64,000 bases of DNA, from assembly GCA_002363865.1 (NCBI GenBank), contig DEWY01000006.1, positions 519,693 to 583,692 on the forward strand, read 5' to 3'. Numbering within the stretch: position 1 is the stretch's first letter; every line of letters starts with the position of its first letter. Positions 25,390 through 34,323 of this stretch are shown one piece after another. The stretch comes from Caulobacteraceae bacterium UBA3198. Lineage in GTDB: Bacteria > Pseudomonadota > Alphaproteobacteria > Caulobacterales > Caulobacteraceae. The notes under the pieces were generated by a model. That model made no database searches. It was not told where the DNA came from and saw nothing but the letters and a program-made list of their open reading frames with translations. A program made the translations under genes and the position numbers.

Positions 25390-26289
25390 CTACATTTCGT
25401 GGCGCAGGGGGCGCAGGTCCGGGAAGTCGGCCGACCGCTTCTCCGCCTTGGCCTTGAAGGCCTCGCCCATGTGCGAGCCCGCGAACATGCCGGTCTGCCA
25501 GACGGCGATATAGTCCAGCCCGTCAGCGATGGTGTGGTCCCGGGCGTAGTTGATCATCACCTTGGACCCCGTCACCGCCAGGGGCGACTTCTCGGCGATC
25601 TCCCGGGCGGTGGCCATGACGTGGTCCAGCAGGGCCTCGTGGGTCGGGAAGACCTCGTTGACCAGGCCGATCTCTTTGGCCCGCTGGGCCGACAGGCGAC
25701 GACCCGTATAGGCCAGCTCGCGGACCCAGCCCTCGGGGATCAGCTTGCACAGCCGCGGAAAGGTGCCGACGTCGGCGGTCATGCCGATATTGATCTCCTG
25801 CACGCAGAAGAAGGCGTCCTCGGTGGCGTAGCGGATGTCACAGGCGCTGGTCATGTCCATCGCCCCGCCGATGCAGCCGCCCTGGATCGCCACCAGGACC
25901 GGCATGCGCGCCTCATCGAGACAGCTGAAGCAGTCCTGCAGCCAGCGGATATGGTGGCGCTGGCCCTCGGCGGCGATGAAGCGGTCGGGCGCGGCGCCGC
26001 CATCGGCGTTCGAGGTCCCGCCGCCGCCGAACACCGCTAGGTCCATGCCGGCGGAAAAGTGCTTGCCGGTCGAGGAGATGACGATGCAGCGGGCCCGCAC
26101 ATTGTCATTGATGTCGCGGACGATCACCGGCAGCTCGTTCCAGAAGGCCCGGATCATGCTGTTGAACGTCTCGGGCCGCTTCAGCCTGATGTGAGCCACG
26201 CCGCCCTCGATCTCGACGTCGAAACAGGTCCAGGGGCCGAGCGCCGGAATGGCGGTTTCGGGGGCGGTGTTGGCGTTGGCGGCGGTCAT
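25390..26289 (-). CDS. Crotonase family protein, dienoyl-CoA isomerase-like
   Basis: This 299-residue crotonase has FSAGMDLAVFGGGG forming the oxyanion hole and GGAMDMTSACDIRYATEDAFFCVQEINIGMTADVGT. The Asp, Glu and Asp in this stretch match the catalytic acids of delta(3,5)-delta(2,4)-dienoyl-CoA isomerase rather than the two Glu of enoyl-CoA hydratase. It probably acts in breakdown of unsaturated fatty acids. It is convergent with the pentapeptide gene with ten bases between. Confidence 0.88.
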   Translation of the reverse strand: MTAANANTAPETAIPALGPWTCFDVEIEGGVAHIRLKRPETFNSMIRAFWNELPVIVRDINDNVRARCIVISSTGKHFSAGMDLAVFGGGGTSNADGGAAPDRFIAAEGQRHHIRWLQDCFSCLDEARMPVLVAIQGGCIGGAMDMTSACDIRYATEDAFFCVQEINIGMTADVGTFPRLCKLIPEGWVRELAYTGRRLSAQRAKEIGLVNEVFPTHEALLDHVMATAREIAEKSPLAVTGSKVMINYARDHTIADGLDYIAVWQTGMFAGSHMGEAFKAKAEKRSADFPDLRPLRHEM

Positions 26290-26361
26290 GGGCTGTTCCT
26301 GGGACGAGTCTGAAGGTTCCGCCCATCATCGCCCCCTGACGCAGGGGAAAGCCAAGGCCCC

Positions 26362-26793
26362 TCAGAGATCTTCGCGCGTGGCGTCCAGGGCCTCGCACAG
26401 CCGCTCGGCCACGATGGCCCGGTGACAGTCGCAGGCCCGGGCCTCGAAACAGAGCAGGGCGATCTTCTTCCGCCCAGCCAGGTCCTGAGCCCGGGCCAGT
26501 TCAACCTGGGCCTTGGGCTCGGCCAGATGGGCCTCGAAAATGGCGCGCATTTCGTCGGTGCGCCCGGCCCTCGCGGCGTCGCGGCCGGCCTTGGGCGTGC
26601 CCAGGCCCCGCAAGTGTTCATAGGCGATGCCGGCCTCCTCCAGGCTGGCCCCCAGGATGGTCTTGGAAAAACCCGGTCGACGCGAGGCGGCGACGGCGCG
26701 GACATCGACCACCAGCTCGACGCCGGCGGCCTTGAGCTGGTCGATCATCTGGGCCTGGGTCTTGCCCTCATAGCCGATGGTGGCGATGGCCAT
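26362..26793 (-). CDS. DUF488 domain protein
   Basis: This 143-residue protein starts IATIGYEGKT, with the DUF488 features VVDVRAVAASRRPGFSK, AYEHLRGLGTPK and a late Cys pair in LLCFEARACDCHR. The last motif resembles a metal- or nucleophile-bearing site, but no reaction is known for the family. Good ribosome-binding site AAGGAGAGG upstream of ATG 26793. It is divergent from an alpha/beta hydrolase. Confidence 0.85.
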   Translation of the reverse strand: MAIATIGYEGKTQAQMIDQLKAAGVELVVDVRAVAASRRPGFSKTILGASLEEAGIAYEHLRGLGTPKAGRDAARAGRTDEMRAIFEAHLAEPKAQVELARAQDLAGRKKIALLCFEARACDCHRAIVAERLCEALDATREDL

Positions 26794-26874
26794 GGCGAAC
26801 CTCTCCTTGGGTCATGGGACAGACGGGATATATGGGGGCGCAAGAACCCATCGCGCGAAGAGAAGGATCCGCCC

Positions 26875-27756
26875 ATGGATGGAACGGTCGCACAGGCCCC
26901 GCGGGTCCGCCGCTTTCCCCTGCCCAGTCGGGGCGGTGCGATGGCGGCCCTGGAGTTCGGCCCGCCCGACCGGGATTTCGACCTCGTCTTCTGTCACGCC
27001 AATGGCTTCAACGCCGCGACCTATCGCTCGATCCTGACGCCGCTCGGGGCTCAGATGCGGATCCTGGCCATAGATCTGCGGGGCCATGGCGCCACCGACC
27101 TGCCCACCGAGCTGGAGAACCGCCGCGGCTGGGGCGCCTATCGTGACGATCTCCTGGCCCTGCTGCCTCATGTGGTTCGAGGGCCGGTCACAGTGGCCGG
27201 CCACTCCATGGGGGCGACCACCAGCCTGATGGCTGCGGCCCAGGCGCCGGACCTGATCTCGAACCTCGTGCTGTTCGATCCCGTGCTGATGCCTGAGCGG
27301 GGAGATGTGGCGCCTGGCGACATCGCCCAGTCCCCCATGGTTCAGGGCGCCCTGCGCCGGCGGGCGCGCTTCGACAGCCGGGCCGCCGCCGTGGCCGCCT
27401 ATCAGGGGCGCGGCGCCTTCAAGACCTGGTCCCTGGAGCAGCTGGAGGACTATGTCTCCGCAGGCTTCGTAGACACCGACGACGGGGCGGTGGAGCTGGC
27501 CTGCGCCCCGGCCTGGGAGGCCTCCAACTTCGCCGTCTATGACGATCAGGCCTGGGCCGCGGCGCTGGCCTGCCCCTGTCCGGTGCGCATCCTGCGGGCC
27601 GAGCACGGCTCCACCTGCCGGATCGACGACCATCTGGAGGCCCTGGTCGCCACCGGCCGCTACCGGATCGAGACCGTGCCAGGGACCAGCCACTTCCTGC
27701 CCATGGAGCGGCCGGACCTCGTGCGTCAGGTATTGGCCGAGGCCGCGATGGGCTAG
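26875..27756 (+). CDS. Alpha/beta hydrolase
   Basis: This 293-residue hydrolase has the oxyanion segment FCHANGFNAATYRS, the nucleophile elbow GHSMG with S111, an Asp candidate in the 240-250 region, and the catalytic His in TSHFLPMERPD. It is likely an esterase or similar; substrate unknown. ATG 26875 follows AGAAGGATCC. The stop overlaps the convergent thioesterase stop at 27753-27756. Confidence 0.88.
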   Translation: MDGTVAQAPRVRRFPLPSRGGAMAALEFGPPDRDFDLVFCHANGFNAATYRSILTPLGAQMRILAIDLRGHGATDLPTELENRRGWGAYRDDLLALLPHVVRGPVTVAGHSMGATTSLMAAAQAPDLISNLVLFDPVLMPERGDVAPGDIAQSPMVQGALRRRARFDSRAAAVAAYQGRGAFKTWSLEQLEDYVSAGFVDTDDGAVELACAPAWEASNFAVYDDQAWAAALACPCPVRILRAEHGSTCRIDDHLEALVATGRYRIETVPGTSHFLPMERPDLVRQVLAEAAMG

Positions 27757-28688
27757 AGGGCCATCCCGGGCCGGGTGGTGGGCGCAAGCGCCGCCACCGC
27801 CTCGGGGGACAGTTTCACCACCTTGCGGGCGTCGAGGTCAAAGCCCACGGCGACATTCTCGGCGCTGGCCCAGGGACGTCCAGTGTGAGGATCGACCATC
27901 CAGTGGCGCAGGCGGCGGAAACGCTCCTCCACATGGGCGGTAGCCGAGCGCAGCTCGAACCGGTCGCCGGCCCGGGGCCAGGCGAAATGCACCAGACGAT
28001 ATTCCAGGGCCGCGCCGCCGATCCGGGGCGCGCCGGAGCCCGGGCCCTCGCCCAGACCCCGATCGGCGCCCAGCAGATGCAGGATGCCGTCGGAAATCTT
28101 GCCCATGACGATCTCGGTGCGCATGCGGCCAAAGGCGTCGCAGTCGGCCGCGCCGATCACCCCCAGGCCGATCCGCGTCAGGTCCATGGCCTTGGCCGCC
28201 TCCAGGCTGGCGGCGCTGGCGGCCACGGGATCGAGGCTGATGGAGCGCGGGGCGGCGAAATCGGGGACGTCCACCTGCAGGCGTTCCGCCGCCGCCAGGA
28301 TGCGCCGCGACCAGGGGAAGACCCGGCCGCCGTCGGCGGTGGCGTGTCGCACCACGGTCTGGAAGGTGGCCGCCGGCGTCCCGTCGGGATGCAGGATGAC
28401 GATCAGCAGACGGGCCTCGTCCTCGCCCATGGCCACCACCCCGCCCCGGGCGGTGAGGGCCGCGCCGGGCTTGGCTTCCCTGAGGAAGCGAATGTGCTGC
28501 TCGCGGACCAGAAGGGTCGAGGGCGCGAGGCCGGAAAAGGCGTCGGGCATGCCCAGTTCGGCGGCGAGGCCCGCCAGGGCCTCCATGGACTTGGCCACCC
28601 AGTGACGCACGTTGAGATGACCCATCTCATCGCATTCCCAGGTGTTGACCCCGCCCACCCAGATTTCGGTTCCGCCGTCCCAGCCCAT
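27753..28688 (-). CDS. Acyl-CoA thioesterase-like double hot-dog protein
   Basis: This 311-residue protein has an N-terminal hot-dog motif VNTWECDEMGHLNVRHWVAKSMEAL, the conserved D-x-x-G-H-x-N typical of 4-hydroxybenzoyl-CoA-thioesterase-like folds. A second, more diverged hot-dog half begins near residue 165 (CDAFGRMRTEIVMGKISDG). It is predicted to hydrolyse acyl-CoA thioesters; with the neighbouring crotonase it may support fatty-acid breakdown, but this is inference. Confidence 0.8.
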   Translation of the reverse strand: MGWDGGTEIWVGGVNTWECDEMGHLNVRHWVAKSMEALAGLAAELGMPDAFSGLAPSTLLVREQHIRFLREAKPGAALTARGGVVAMGEDEARLLIVILHPDGTPAATFQTVVRHATADGGRVFPWSRRILAAAERLQVDVPDFAAPRSISLDPVAASAASLEAAKAMDLTRIGLGVIGAADCDAFGRMRTEIVMGKISDGILHLLGADRGLGEGPGSGAPRIGGAALEYRLVHFAWPRAGDRFELRSATAHVEERFRRLRHWMVDPHTGRPWASAENVAVGFDLDARKVVKLSPEAVAALAPTTRPGMAL

Positions 28689-28776
28689 CAGGCCCCCCGC
28701 TCAAGACCGCCCAGGCGCCGGGCGGCGTGCGGGGACTTTAGGGGCGCCCGCGCCTTGCGCCAACGGCCCTGGAGGC

Positions 28777-28941
28777 TCAGGGCTTTTCGGTCTGACCGGC
28801 CTCCTTGGGAAGCTCTTCGGTCTGGCCGGTCACTTCCGACGCCCGACCGGTGCGCTCGACCTGTTCTTCCTGGCTACGCACCGGGGGCTCCGGCGGCGGG
28901 TTCTCCACGGGGGTGTGGCGCTTGGTGTCTTGATCGCTCAT
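28777..28941 (-). CDS. Small hydrophilic hypothetical protein
   Basis: This 54-residue protein is rich in Glu, Gln, Pro and Thr (MSDQDTKRHTPVENPPPEPP...), with no membrane segment or Cys. It is supported by a good ribosome-binding site AGGGAGA before ATG 28941 and codon bias like the neighbours. It is probably disordered. No function can be assigned. Confidence 0.5.
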   Translation of the reverse strand: MSDQDTKRHTPVENPPPEPPVRSQEEQVERTGRASEVTGQTEELPKEAGQTEKP

Positions 28942-29068
28942 CGCTTGGATCTCCCTGGCTGGTTGAACCAGGACAGCGTGCGGGGCCGCGAGGCGTTCCG
29001 ACGGCGCCGCTGTAACGCCGCGCGCCGATCGGCCGTAGTGTCTGGCAGATGGCGACGGAGGCGGCCCC

Positions 29069-29878
29069 TTGGACGACCCGATCAATCCCGTCAGGACCCG
29101 CCCGCGGCACAGCCTGCTGGTGCGCCTGACCCACTGGATCAATGTTCTGGTGCTGCTGGTCCTGCTGGGCAGCGGCCTGCAGATCTTCAACGCTCATCCG
29201 GCCCTCTATTGGGGCCACGCCTCGACCTTCGCTGAGCCCTGGGTCGCCATGACCGCCGAACCCAAGGGCCAGCGCCTGGCCGGCTACACCCAAGTGGGCG
29301 GGCTGAAGGTGGAGACCACCGGCCTGCTTGGCCTGTCGGACGGCCAGCGGCGGGGTTTCCCGGCCTGGGCCACCCTGCCTGGTTACCGGTCCCTGGCCGA
29401 GGGGCGCCGCTGGCACTTCTTCTTCGCCTGGCTGTTTGTCTTCAACGGCCTGGCCTACCTGGCCTGGGGCCTGGCCAGCGGCCATTTCCGGCGTGATCTC
29501 GCGCCGCGCCGGGCGGAGCTCAGCCCCCGCCACCTGTGGACGGAGATCCGGGATCATCTGGCCCTGCGGTTTCCCCGCGGCCACTACAACACCCTGCAGA
29601 AGGCGGCCTATCTGGCAGTCATCTTCGGCCTGCTGCCCCTGATGGTGCTGAGCGGTCTGGGCATGTCGCCCGGCGTCAACGCCGCCTGGCCCTGGACCTT
29701 CGAGCTGTTCGGCGGCCGACAGTCGGCCCGGACCGTCCACTTTCTCAGCGCCATGGCCATCGTCGCCTTCGTGCTGGTCCATATCGCCATGGTCCTGGCG
29801 TCTGGACCCCTGCGCCAGCTGCGAGCCATGATCACCGGCGGTGAGGCCCCGCCGCCGGCTCCGGGAGCGCATCCATGA
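29069..29878 (+). CDS. Cytochrome b561-type membrane subunit
   Basis: This 269-residue protein has four or five helices with haem-ligand candidates: LTHWINVLVLLVLLGSG (His in helix 1), GRRWHFFFAWLFVFNGLAYL, and TVHFLSAMAIVAFVLVHIAMVL. It resembles the b-type subunits that pass electrons between quinone and periplasmic molybdoenzymes. TTG 29069 is the likely start, with GGAG about ten bases ahead. Its TGA overlaps the next ATG (ATGA), so the two subunits are made together. Confidence 0.85.
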   Translation: MDDPINPVRTRPRHSLLVRLTHWINVLVLLVLLGSGLQIFNAHPALYWGHASTFAEPWVAMTAEPKGQRLAGYTQVGGLKVETTGLLGLSDGQRRGFPAWATLPGYRSLAEGRRWHFFFAWLFVFNGLAYLAWGLASGHFRRDLAPRRAELSPRHLWTEIRDHLALRFPRGHYNTLQKAAYLAVIFGLLPLMVLSGLGMSPGVNAAWPWTFELFGGRQSARTVHFLSAMAIVAFVLVHIAMVLASGPLRQLRAMITGGEAPPPAPGAHP

Positions 29879-30651
29879 CCTCGATCCCCCGCCGCGGGCT
29901 GCTGGCCGGCGCCGGCTCGGCCCTGCTGGGCCTCACCCTGGCCGGCTGCGACCAGATCGGCCGCAATCCCGGCGTCCGCGCCACCCTGGCCCGGGCCGAG
30001 GGCCTGACCATGGCCGCCCAGCGCCTGATCCTGCCGCGCACGGCCCTGGCGCGGGAGTTTACGCCGGCCGACATCTCCCCGGACTTCCGCGCCAATGGCA
30101 GCCTGCGGCCGGCCGGGACCGCCTACCAGAACCTGGTCGCCAACGATTTCGCCGACTGGCGGCTGGAGATCGGCGGGCTGGTGGAACGCCCCCTGTCCCT
30201 CGGCCTGGCCGACCTCCGCGCACGGCCGGCCCGCACCCAGATCACCCGCCACGACTGCGTCGAGGGCTGGAGCAGCATCGGCCAATGGACCGGGGCCAGG
30301 CTTTCGGCCCTGCTGGAGGAGGCCGGCCTCAAGCCTGAGGCCAACTACATCGTCTTCCACTGCGCCGACCGGCTGGACACCTTCGCCGAGGGCGACCGGG
30401 GGCTCTATTACGAGAGCATCGACCTGGTCGACGCCTTCCACGAACAGACCATCCTGGCCTACCAGATGAACGGCGCGGACCTGCCGGTGAAACACGGGGC
30501 GCCCCTGCGTCTGCGGGTCGAGCGCCAGCTCGGCTACAAGCACGCCAAATATGTCATGCGCATCGAGGCGGTGGAGAGCTTCGCCCACATCGCCGGGGGC
30601 CAGGGCGGCTTCTGGGAGGATCGCGGCTACGAGTGGTACGCCGGCATCTGA
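29875..30651 (+). CDS. Tat-exported molybdopterin oxidoreductase, possible lipoprotein
   Basis: This 258-residue sulfite-oxidase-fold protein has twin arginines R6-R7 followed by a hydrophobic stretch and a lipobox LAGC with C25, so it may be lipidated after Tat export. The molybdenum-binding Cys is C128 in RHDCVEGWS, followed by IGQWTGARL. GYKHAKYVMRIE matches the C-terminal family motif. Its partner is the upstream b561 subunit. It may reduce or oxidise sulfoxides, sulfite or similar; the substrate is unknown. It is not the MsrPQ pair, whose membrane part is of a different fold. Confidence 0.88.
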   Translation: MTSIPRRGLLAGAGSALLGLTLAGCDQIGRNPGVRATLARAEGLTMAAQRLILPRTALAREFTPADISPDFRANGSLRPAGTAYQNLVANDFADWRLEIGGLVERPLSLGLADLRARPARTQITRHDCVEGWSSIGQWTGARLSALLEEAGLKPEANYIVFHCADRLDTFAEGDRGLYYESIDLVDAFHEQTILAYQMNGADLPVKHGAPLRLRVERQLGYKHAKYVMRIEAVESFAHIAGGQGGFWEDRGYEWYAGI

Positions 30652-30726
30652 GGGCGGCGGGGCTTACCTCGTCCGGCCTGAAGGCCTATGTCGGATGATC
30701 GCCACCTGTTTGCCGGAGATCGCCCC

Positions 30727-31476
30727 ATGCTGCTTCACCTGTCCACCTGGTCCGAGGTCGAGGGCTTCCTGGAGCGCTCGAAGACAGTGGTCGTTCCCAT
30801 CGGCTCCAACGAGCAGCATGGCCCCACCGGCCTGCTGGGCACCGACTGGCTGTGCCCAGAGATCATCGCCCATGAGGCCCAGAAGAGCGGCGACATCCTG
30901 GTGGCGCCCACCTTCAACATCGGCATGGCCCAGCATCATCTGGGCTTCCCGGGCACCATCTCCCTGCGGCCCTCGACCTTCATCGCCGCCATCGGTGACT
31001 GGTGCCGATCGCTCTCGGCCCACGGGTTCGAGAAGATCTATTTCCTCAACGGCCACGGGGGGAACGTCGCCACCATCGAGGCCGCCTTTTCCGAGCTCTA
31101 TGCCGAGGCGAGCTTCGCGGGCAAACCCCGGGGCTTTGCCTGCAAGCTGAAGAACTGGTGGGAGCTGAAGGGCGTCCTGGCCCTGGCCAACAGCCAGTTC
31201 CCCAGCGGCCACGGCAGCCATGCGACGCCGTCAGAGATCGCGGTCACCCAGTGGGCCTATCCCGACGCCATCAAGACCGCTGACTATACGCCCAGGATCG
31301 CGCCCACCGGCCCGATCCGCGAGGCGCTGGACTTCCGCGCCCGCTATCCCGACGGCCGCATGGGCTCTGACCCGGCCCAGGCCACCCCGGAAAAGGGCGG
31401 AGAGCTGGTGCGCATGGCCGCGACGGGCCTGCTGGAGGATGTGGCGGCCTTTGCCGCCGAGACGTCGCCCGCCTGA
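30727..31476 (+). CDS. Creatininase family amidohydrolase
   Basis: This 249-residue protein has the metal-binding family motifs PIGSNEQHGPTGLLGTDW and NGHGGN. Relatives act on creatinine, on formamidopyrimidine intermediates, or on a mycofactocin peptide; no peptide or radical-SAM partner is nearby, so the specific substrate is unknown. ATG 30727 with GGAGA seven bases upstream is preferred to ATG 30688, which has no clear ribosome-binding site. Confidence 0.87.
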   Translation: MLLHLSTWSEVEGFLERSKTVVVPIGSNEQHGPTGLLGTDWLCPEIIAHEAQKSGDILVAPTFNIGMAQHHLGFPGTISLRPSTFIAAIGDWCRSLSAHGFEKIYFLNGHGGNVATIEAAFSELYAEASFAGKPRGFACKLKNWWELKGVLALANSQFPSGHGSHATPSEIAVTQWAYPDAIKTADYTPRIAPTGPIREALDFRARYPDGRMGSDPAQATPEKGGELVRMAATGLLEDVAAFAAETSPA

Positions 31477-31489
31477 CCTTGCGGGGCGC

Positions 31490-32680
31490 CTAGAAGCCGT
31501 TGCTGGAGGGGATGGCCAGGCGCGGCGGGGCGCGCTTGACCCGGCCGACCCAGTCCAGATCCTCGGCCGGGGTCAGGCCCTCGGCCTGGGCGATCACGGC
31601 GTCCGGCTGGGCGATGATCTCGTGCTGGAGGGACGCCACCTCGATCACCTGCACCTCGGCGACGGCCTTGTCCTCGCCCGAGCCGGCGACGCCGGTCGGG
31701 GCCAGGGTCTCCATGTCCTCGGCCAGGGTGGCGATCTCCACCAGGCCGGGGCCTGAGATGCGGTTCAGCGCCGCCACCTGGAAGCCCACGGACTCATCGC
31801 CCCCATAGGCCCCGCCAAAGGCGCCGGGCAGACCCCAGCCGCCCATCCAGCGGTAGAAGATATGGGCCCCGACCGTGGCCACCTTCATCAGGCTGGGGCT
31901 CCAATAGGGAGCCACATAGTTGGCGTGATAATGGGTGGCGTTGCCGACCCCCTTCATCACATAGCCCGACAGGGCGGCCTCGGCGATCTGCCGCGCGCGG
32001 GTCCAGCCCTCGGCCTCCGGCGGCCGCCCCAGGGCGCCGTCGCAGGTGAAGGTGAACTGGCAGCCGGTGGTGCGGTTGGAGCCCTGGAAGACCACGCCGC
32101 AGACGGAATTGGGATAGGCCGGATGGCGGACCCGGTTCAGCACCACCTGGGCCACAGCCCGCTGGCCGTCCAAGCTCTCATAGCGGGCTTCGTAATAGAC
32201 GGCCGCAGCCAGGCAATCCAGCGCGCGGGCCTGATGCAGCGAGCCGCCGGAGATGCGGAACGGCCGGGCGGCCGGATTGGGCAGGGTGGATGTGGGGTTG
32301 GCGGCGTTCCACAGGCGCGCCTGGCCCTCGTCCATGTCCTGCAGGCGCAGGATGGCCGGTTCCGGCGCGCCGCCGTCCAGGGCGTTCATGACCCCGGTCT
32401 CCCGGTCGACCCGGGCGAAGGCCGGCGTGATCTCATGCGGGGCGAAGCGGTCGGCGAGACTGCGCATGGCCGGGTCCATGGCGCCGGCCAGGCGCTCCAG
32501 GGCCGCGGCGTCGATCTGCCCGTCGGTCAGCTTGGCCAGACGCAGCCCGGTGCGCTCGCCGCCCATATAGGGCGCGGCCACGGCCAGCCCACCGGCCAGC
32601 ACGGCGACCAGGAAGACCTGGAGGCCCGCCAGATGGTGATGACGATGTTCGGTGTCGAAAAACCGACGAAACTTCAGCAC
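31490..32680 (-). CDS. Cell wall hydrolase, SleB type
   Basis: This 396-residue protein has an N-terminal hydrophobic segment (LAGLQVFLVAVLAGGLAVA) acting as signal anchor, a middle region, then a SleB/hydrolase_2 domain with LDCLAAAVYYEARYESLDGQRAVAQVVLNRVRHP. The Glu in YYEAR is the likely catalytic acid. This fold acts as a lytic transglycosylase on peptidoglycan; in non-spore-formers it probably remodels the wall. GTG 32680, after GGGAG, is preferred to an upstream ATG at 32722. Confidence 0.85.
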   Translation of the reverse strand: MLKFRRFFDTEHRHHHLAGLQVFLVAVLAGGLAVAAPYMGGERTGLRLAKLTDGQIDAAALERLAGAMDPAMRSLADRFAPHEITPAFARVDRETGVMNALDGGAPEPAILRLQDMDEGQARLWNAANPTSTLPNPAARPFRISGGSLHQARALDCLAAAVYYEARYESLDGQRAVAQVVLNRVRHPAYPNSVCGVVFQGSNRTTGCQFTFTCDGALGRPPEAEGWTRARQIAEAALSGYVMKGVGNATHYHANYVAPYWSPSLMKVATVGAHIFYRWMGGWGLPGAFGGAYGGDESVGFQVAALNRISGPGLVEIATLAEDMETLAPTGVAGSGEDKAVAEVQVIEVASLQHEIIAQPDAVIAQAEGLTPAEDLDWVGRVKRAPPRLAIPSSNGF

Positions 32681-32858
32681 GCTCAGCTCCCTGACGCGCC
32701 CACCCCCGTCACCGCTTCCCATAGGCCTGGAGGCGCCCGATTTCCAGCGGATTCGGAACGTCGGTTTCCAGAATTGACCCAGTTCAGGCGCGCGTGTCGC
32801 AGCAGGCGCCTTCCGCTGGCAAAATGGGCGCCGGGTCGGCCGAAGCGGCCGGCGCGGT

Positions 32859-33575
32859 CTAGCGGGGGATTTCGGCGATCTTGGTCAGGGCCACCTGGCG
32901 ATAGACAGCGCTGATCTCGAAATAGTGGCGGAAGACGCCGTGGAAGCGGTCCACCGCCTGTTTGACGCCCGGCCCGCCGATCTCACTCTCGTCATGCCAG
33001 TAGTCGTCCAGCACCATCATGCCACCGACCTCCAGCAGGGCCGCGCAATAGGCGAGGTCCACCATCACCGCCCAGGCGGTGTGACTGCCGTCCACATAGA
33101 TCAGGTCATAGCGCTCGCCGCGCTCCAGCATCTTGGGCAGCTCGTAGGTGGAAAAGCCCTTGTGGGTGGTCAGGCCGGTGAAGCCGAGCTTGCCCACGTT
33201 GCGGTGAAACCGCGGCTCGACCGCGTGGTACTTTTCTTCCGGGTTCAGCGCCTCGTCGAACCACGGGTCGATGACCGTCACATCCAGCTTGGCCGGCAAG
33301 AGCCAGTCCATGAAGGCCAGGTTGCGGCCCTCATAGGCGCCGATTTCCAGATAGCGGATCTGGCCGCGGGTGGCGGCGAAGTCCCGCAGCAGGGGCGCCA
33401 CATAGGGGATGTTGTTGTCGGCCCACTCGGTGGTGAACTCAAAGCCCATGGCCTGACAGTGGGCGGCGAAGGCGGCCGCATCCTGGCTGGACCGGGGCTT
33501 GCCCAGCATGGTCTGGGCGAACTGGGGCGCAAAGCGGCCATTGAGGGTGGCGAGCGCGCGGATCGGATCGGCCAA
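32859..33575 (-). CDS. Class I SAM-dependent methyltransferase (Methyltransf_24-like)
   Basis: This 238-residue protein has the SAM-binding motif YLEIGAYEGRNLAFM, an acidic end of strand two (VTVIDPW), and YDLIYVDGSH, common in sugar or cephalosporin-hydroxylase-like methyltransferases. The substrate is unknown. TTG 33575 is preceded by GGAG nine bases upstream, and no ATG is available in this frame before the conserved region. Confidence 0.82.
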   Translation of the reverse strand: MADPIRALATLNGRFAPQFAQTMLGKPRSSQDAAAFAAHCQAMGFEFTTEWADNNIPYVAPLLRDFAATRGQIRYLEIGAYEGRNLAFMDWLLPAKLDVTVIDPWFDEALNPEEKYHAVEPRFHRNVGKLGFTGLTTHKGFSTYELPKMLERGERYDLIYVDGSHTAWAVMVDLAYCAALLEVGGMMVLDDYWHDESEIGGPGVKQAVDRFHGVFRHYFEISAVYRQVALTKIAEIPR

Positions 33576-33756
33576 GACGAAAGCTCCATCGAAGGTCTCC
33601 GTCTGGCATAGCCGCCAAGCCGTTAAGGAAGGGTCGCGAGCGCCCCGCGATCAAACGGCGCATCCTTTTTTGTCCCACCCTTTGTCGGGGCGCGGAGGGC
33701 TGTATCGTCCTCGGTTCATGGACCGGCCGCCGCTGGCCGATAGAGGGAGATGTGCG

Positions 33757-34182
33757 ATGCGGGTGATGGTGTTCGTCAAGGCGACGGCCGACAGCGAGGC
33801 CGGGATCATGCCCGGCAGCGACCTGCTGGAGGCCATGGGCCGCTATAACGAGCTCCTGGTGGAGGCCGGGATCATGAAGGAGGGCGACGGCCTCAAGCCC
33901 ACCTCCTACGGCAAGCGGGTGGCCTTCGACGGCGAGGCCCGCACCGTCATCGACGGCCCCTTCGCCGAGACCAAGGAGGTGGTGGCCGGCTACTGGATTT
34001 GGGAGGTCAAGGACATGGAGGAGGCCGTGGCCTGGGTGAAGCGCTGCCCCAACCCCATGCCCGGTCCCAGCGAGATCGAAATCCGGCCCTTCTACGAAAT
34101 GTCGGACTTCGACTCGATCATGACCCCGGAAGCCGAAGCCGTGCACGGCCGCGTGGCCGACAAGCTGGCGGGCCAGGGTTAG
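33757..34182 (+). CDS. YCII-related domain protein (DGPFAETKE type)
   Basis: This 141-residue ferredoxin-fold protein starts MRVMVFVKATADSEAG and has IDGPFAETKEVVAGYW, characteristic of the YCII/DGPF subfamily. Biochemical roles are mostly unknown; the family has been tied to small-molecule chemistry and to ECF sigma factor clusters. AGGGAGA precedes ATG 33757. No sigma factor lies next to it here. Confidence 0.85.
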   Translation: MRVMVFVKATADSEAGIMPGSDLLEAMGRYNELLVEAGIMKEGDGLKPTSYGKRVAFDGEARTVIDGPFAETKEVVAGYWIWEVKDMEEAVAWVKRCPNPMPGPSEIEIRPFYEMSDFDSIMTPEAEAVHGRVADKLAGQG

Positions 34183-34196
34183 GGGCCCTGCGACCG

Positions 34197-34240
34197 CCCT
34201 CGTCATTCGAGGCCGCTCCGCGGCGCCTCAGGATGAGGGC
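34197..34240. repeat. Intergenic palindromic repeat, left half
   Basis: It reads CCCTCGTCATTCGAGG...GCCTCAGGATGAGGG, an imperfect hairpin. It is the inverted counterpart of 34269-34310. This pattern of a CCTGAGG arm and a CCTCGAAGG arm is a widespread alphaproteobacterial intergenic repeat, as I recall it. Confidence 0.7.
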
Positions 34241-34268
34241 GAATGATGGGATTCGGCCCGCACCCACC

Positions 34269-34310
34269 CCCTCATCCTGAGGTGCGAGCGCCAGCGAGCC
34301 TCGAAGGACG
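34269..34310. repeat. Intergenic palindromic repeat, right half
   Basis: CCCTCATCCTGAGG...AGCCTCGAAGGACG matches the reverse complement of 34197-34240. Together with the next repeat it fills nearly the whole 262-base gap between two convergent genes. Confidence 0.7.
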
Positions 34311-34323
34311 CAACGCCCCTCCC

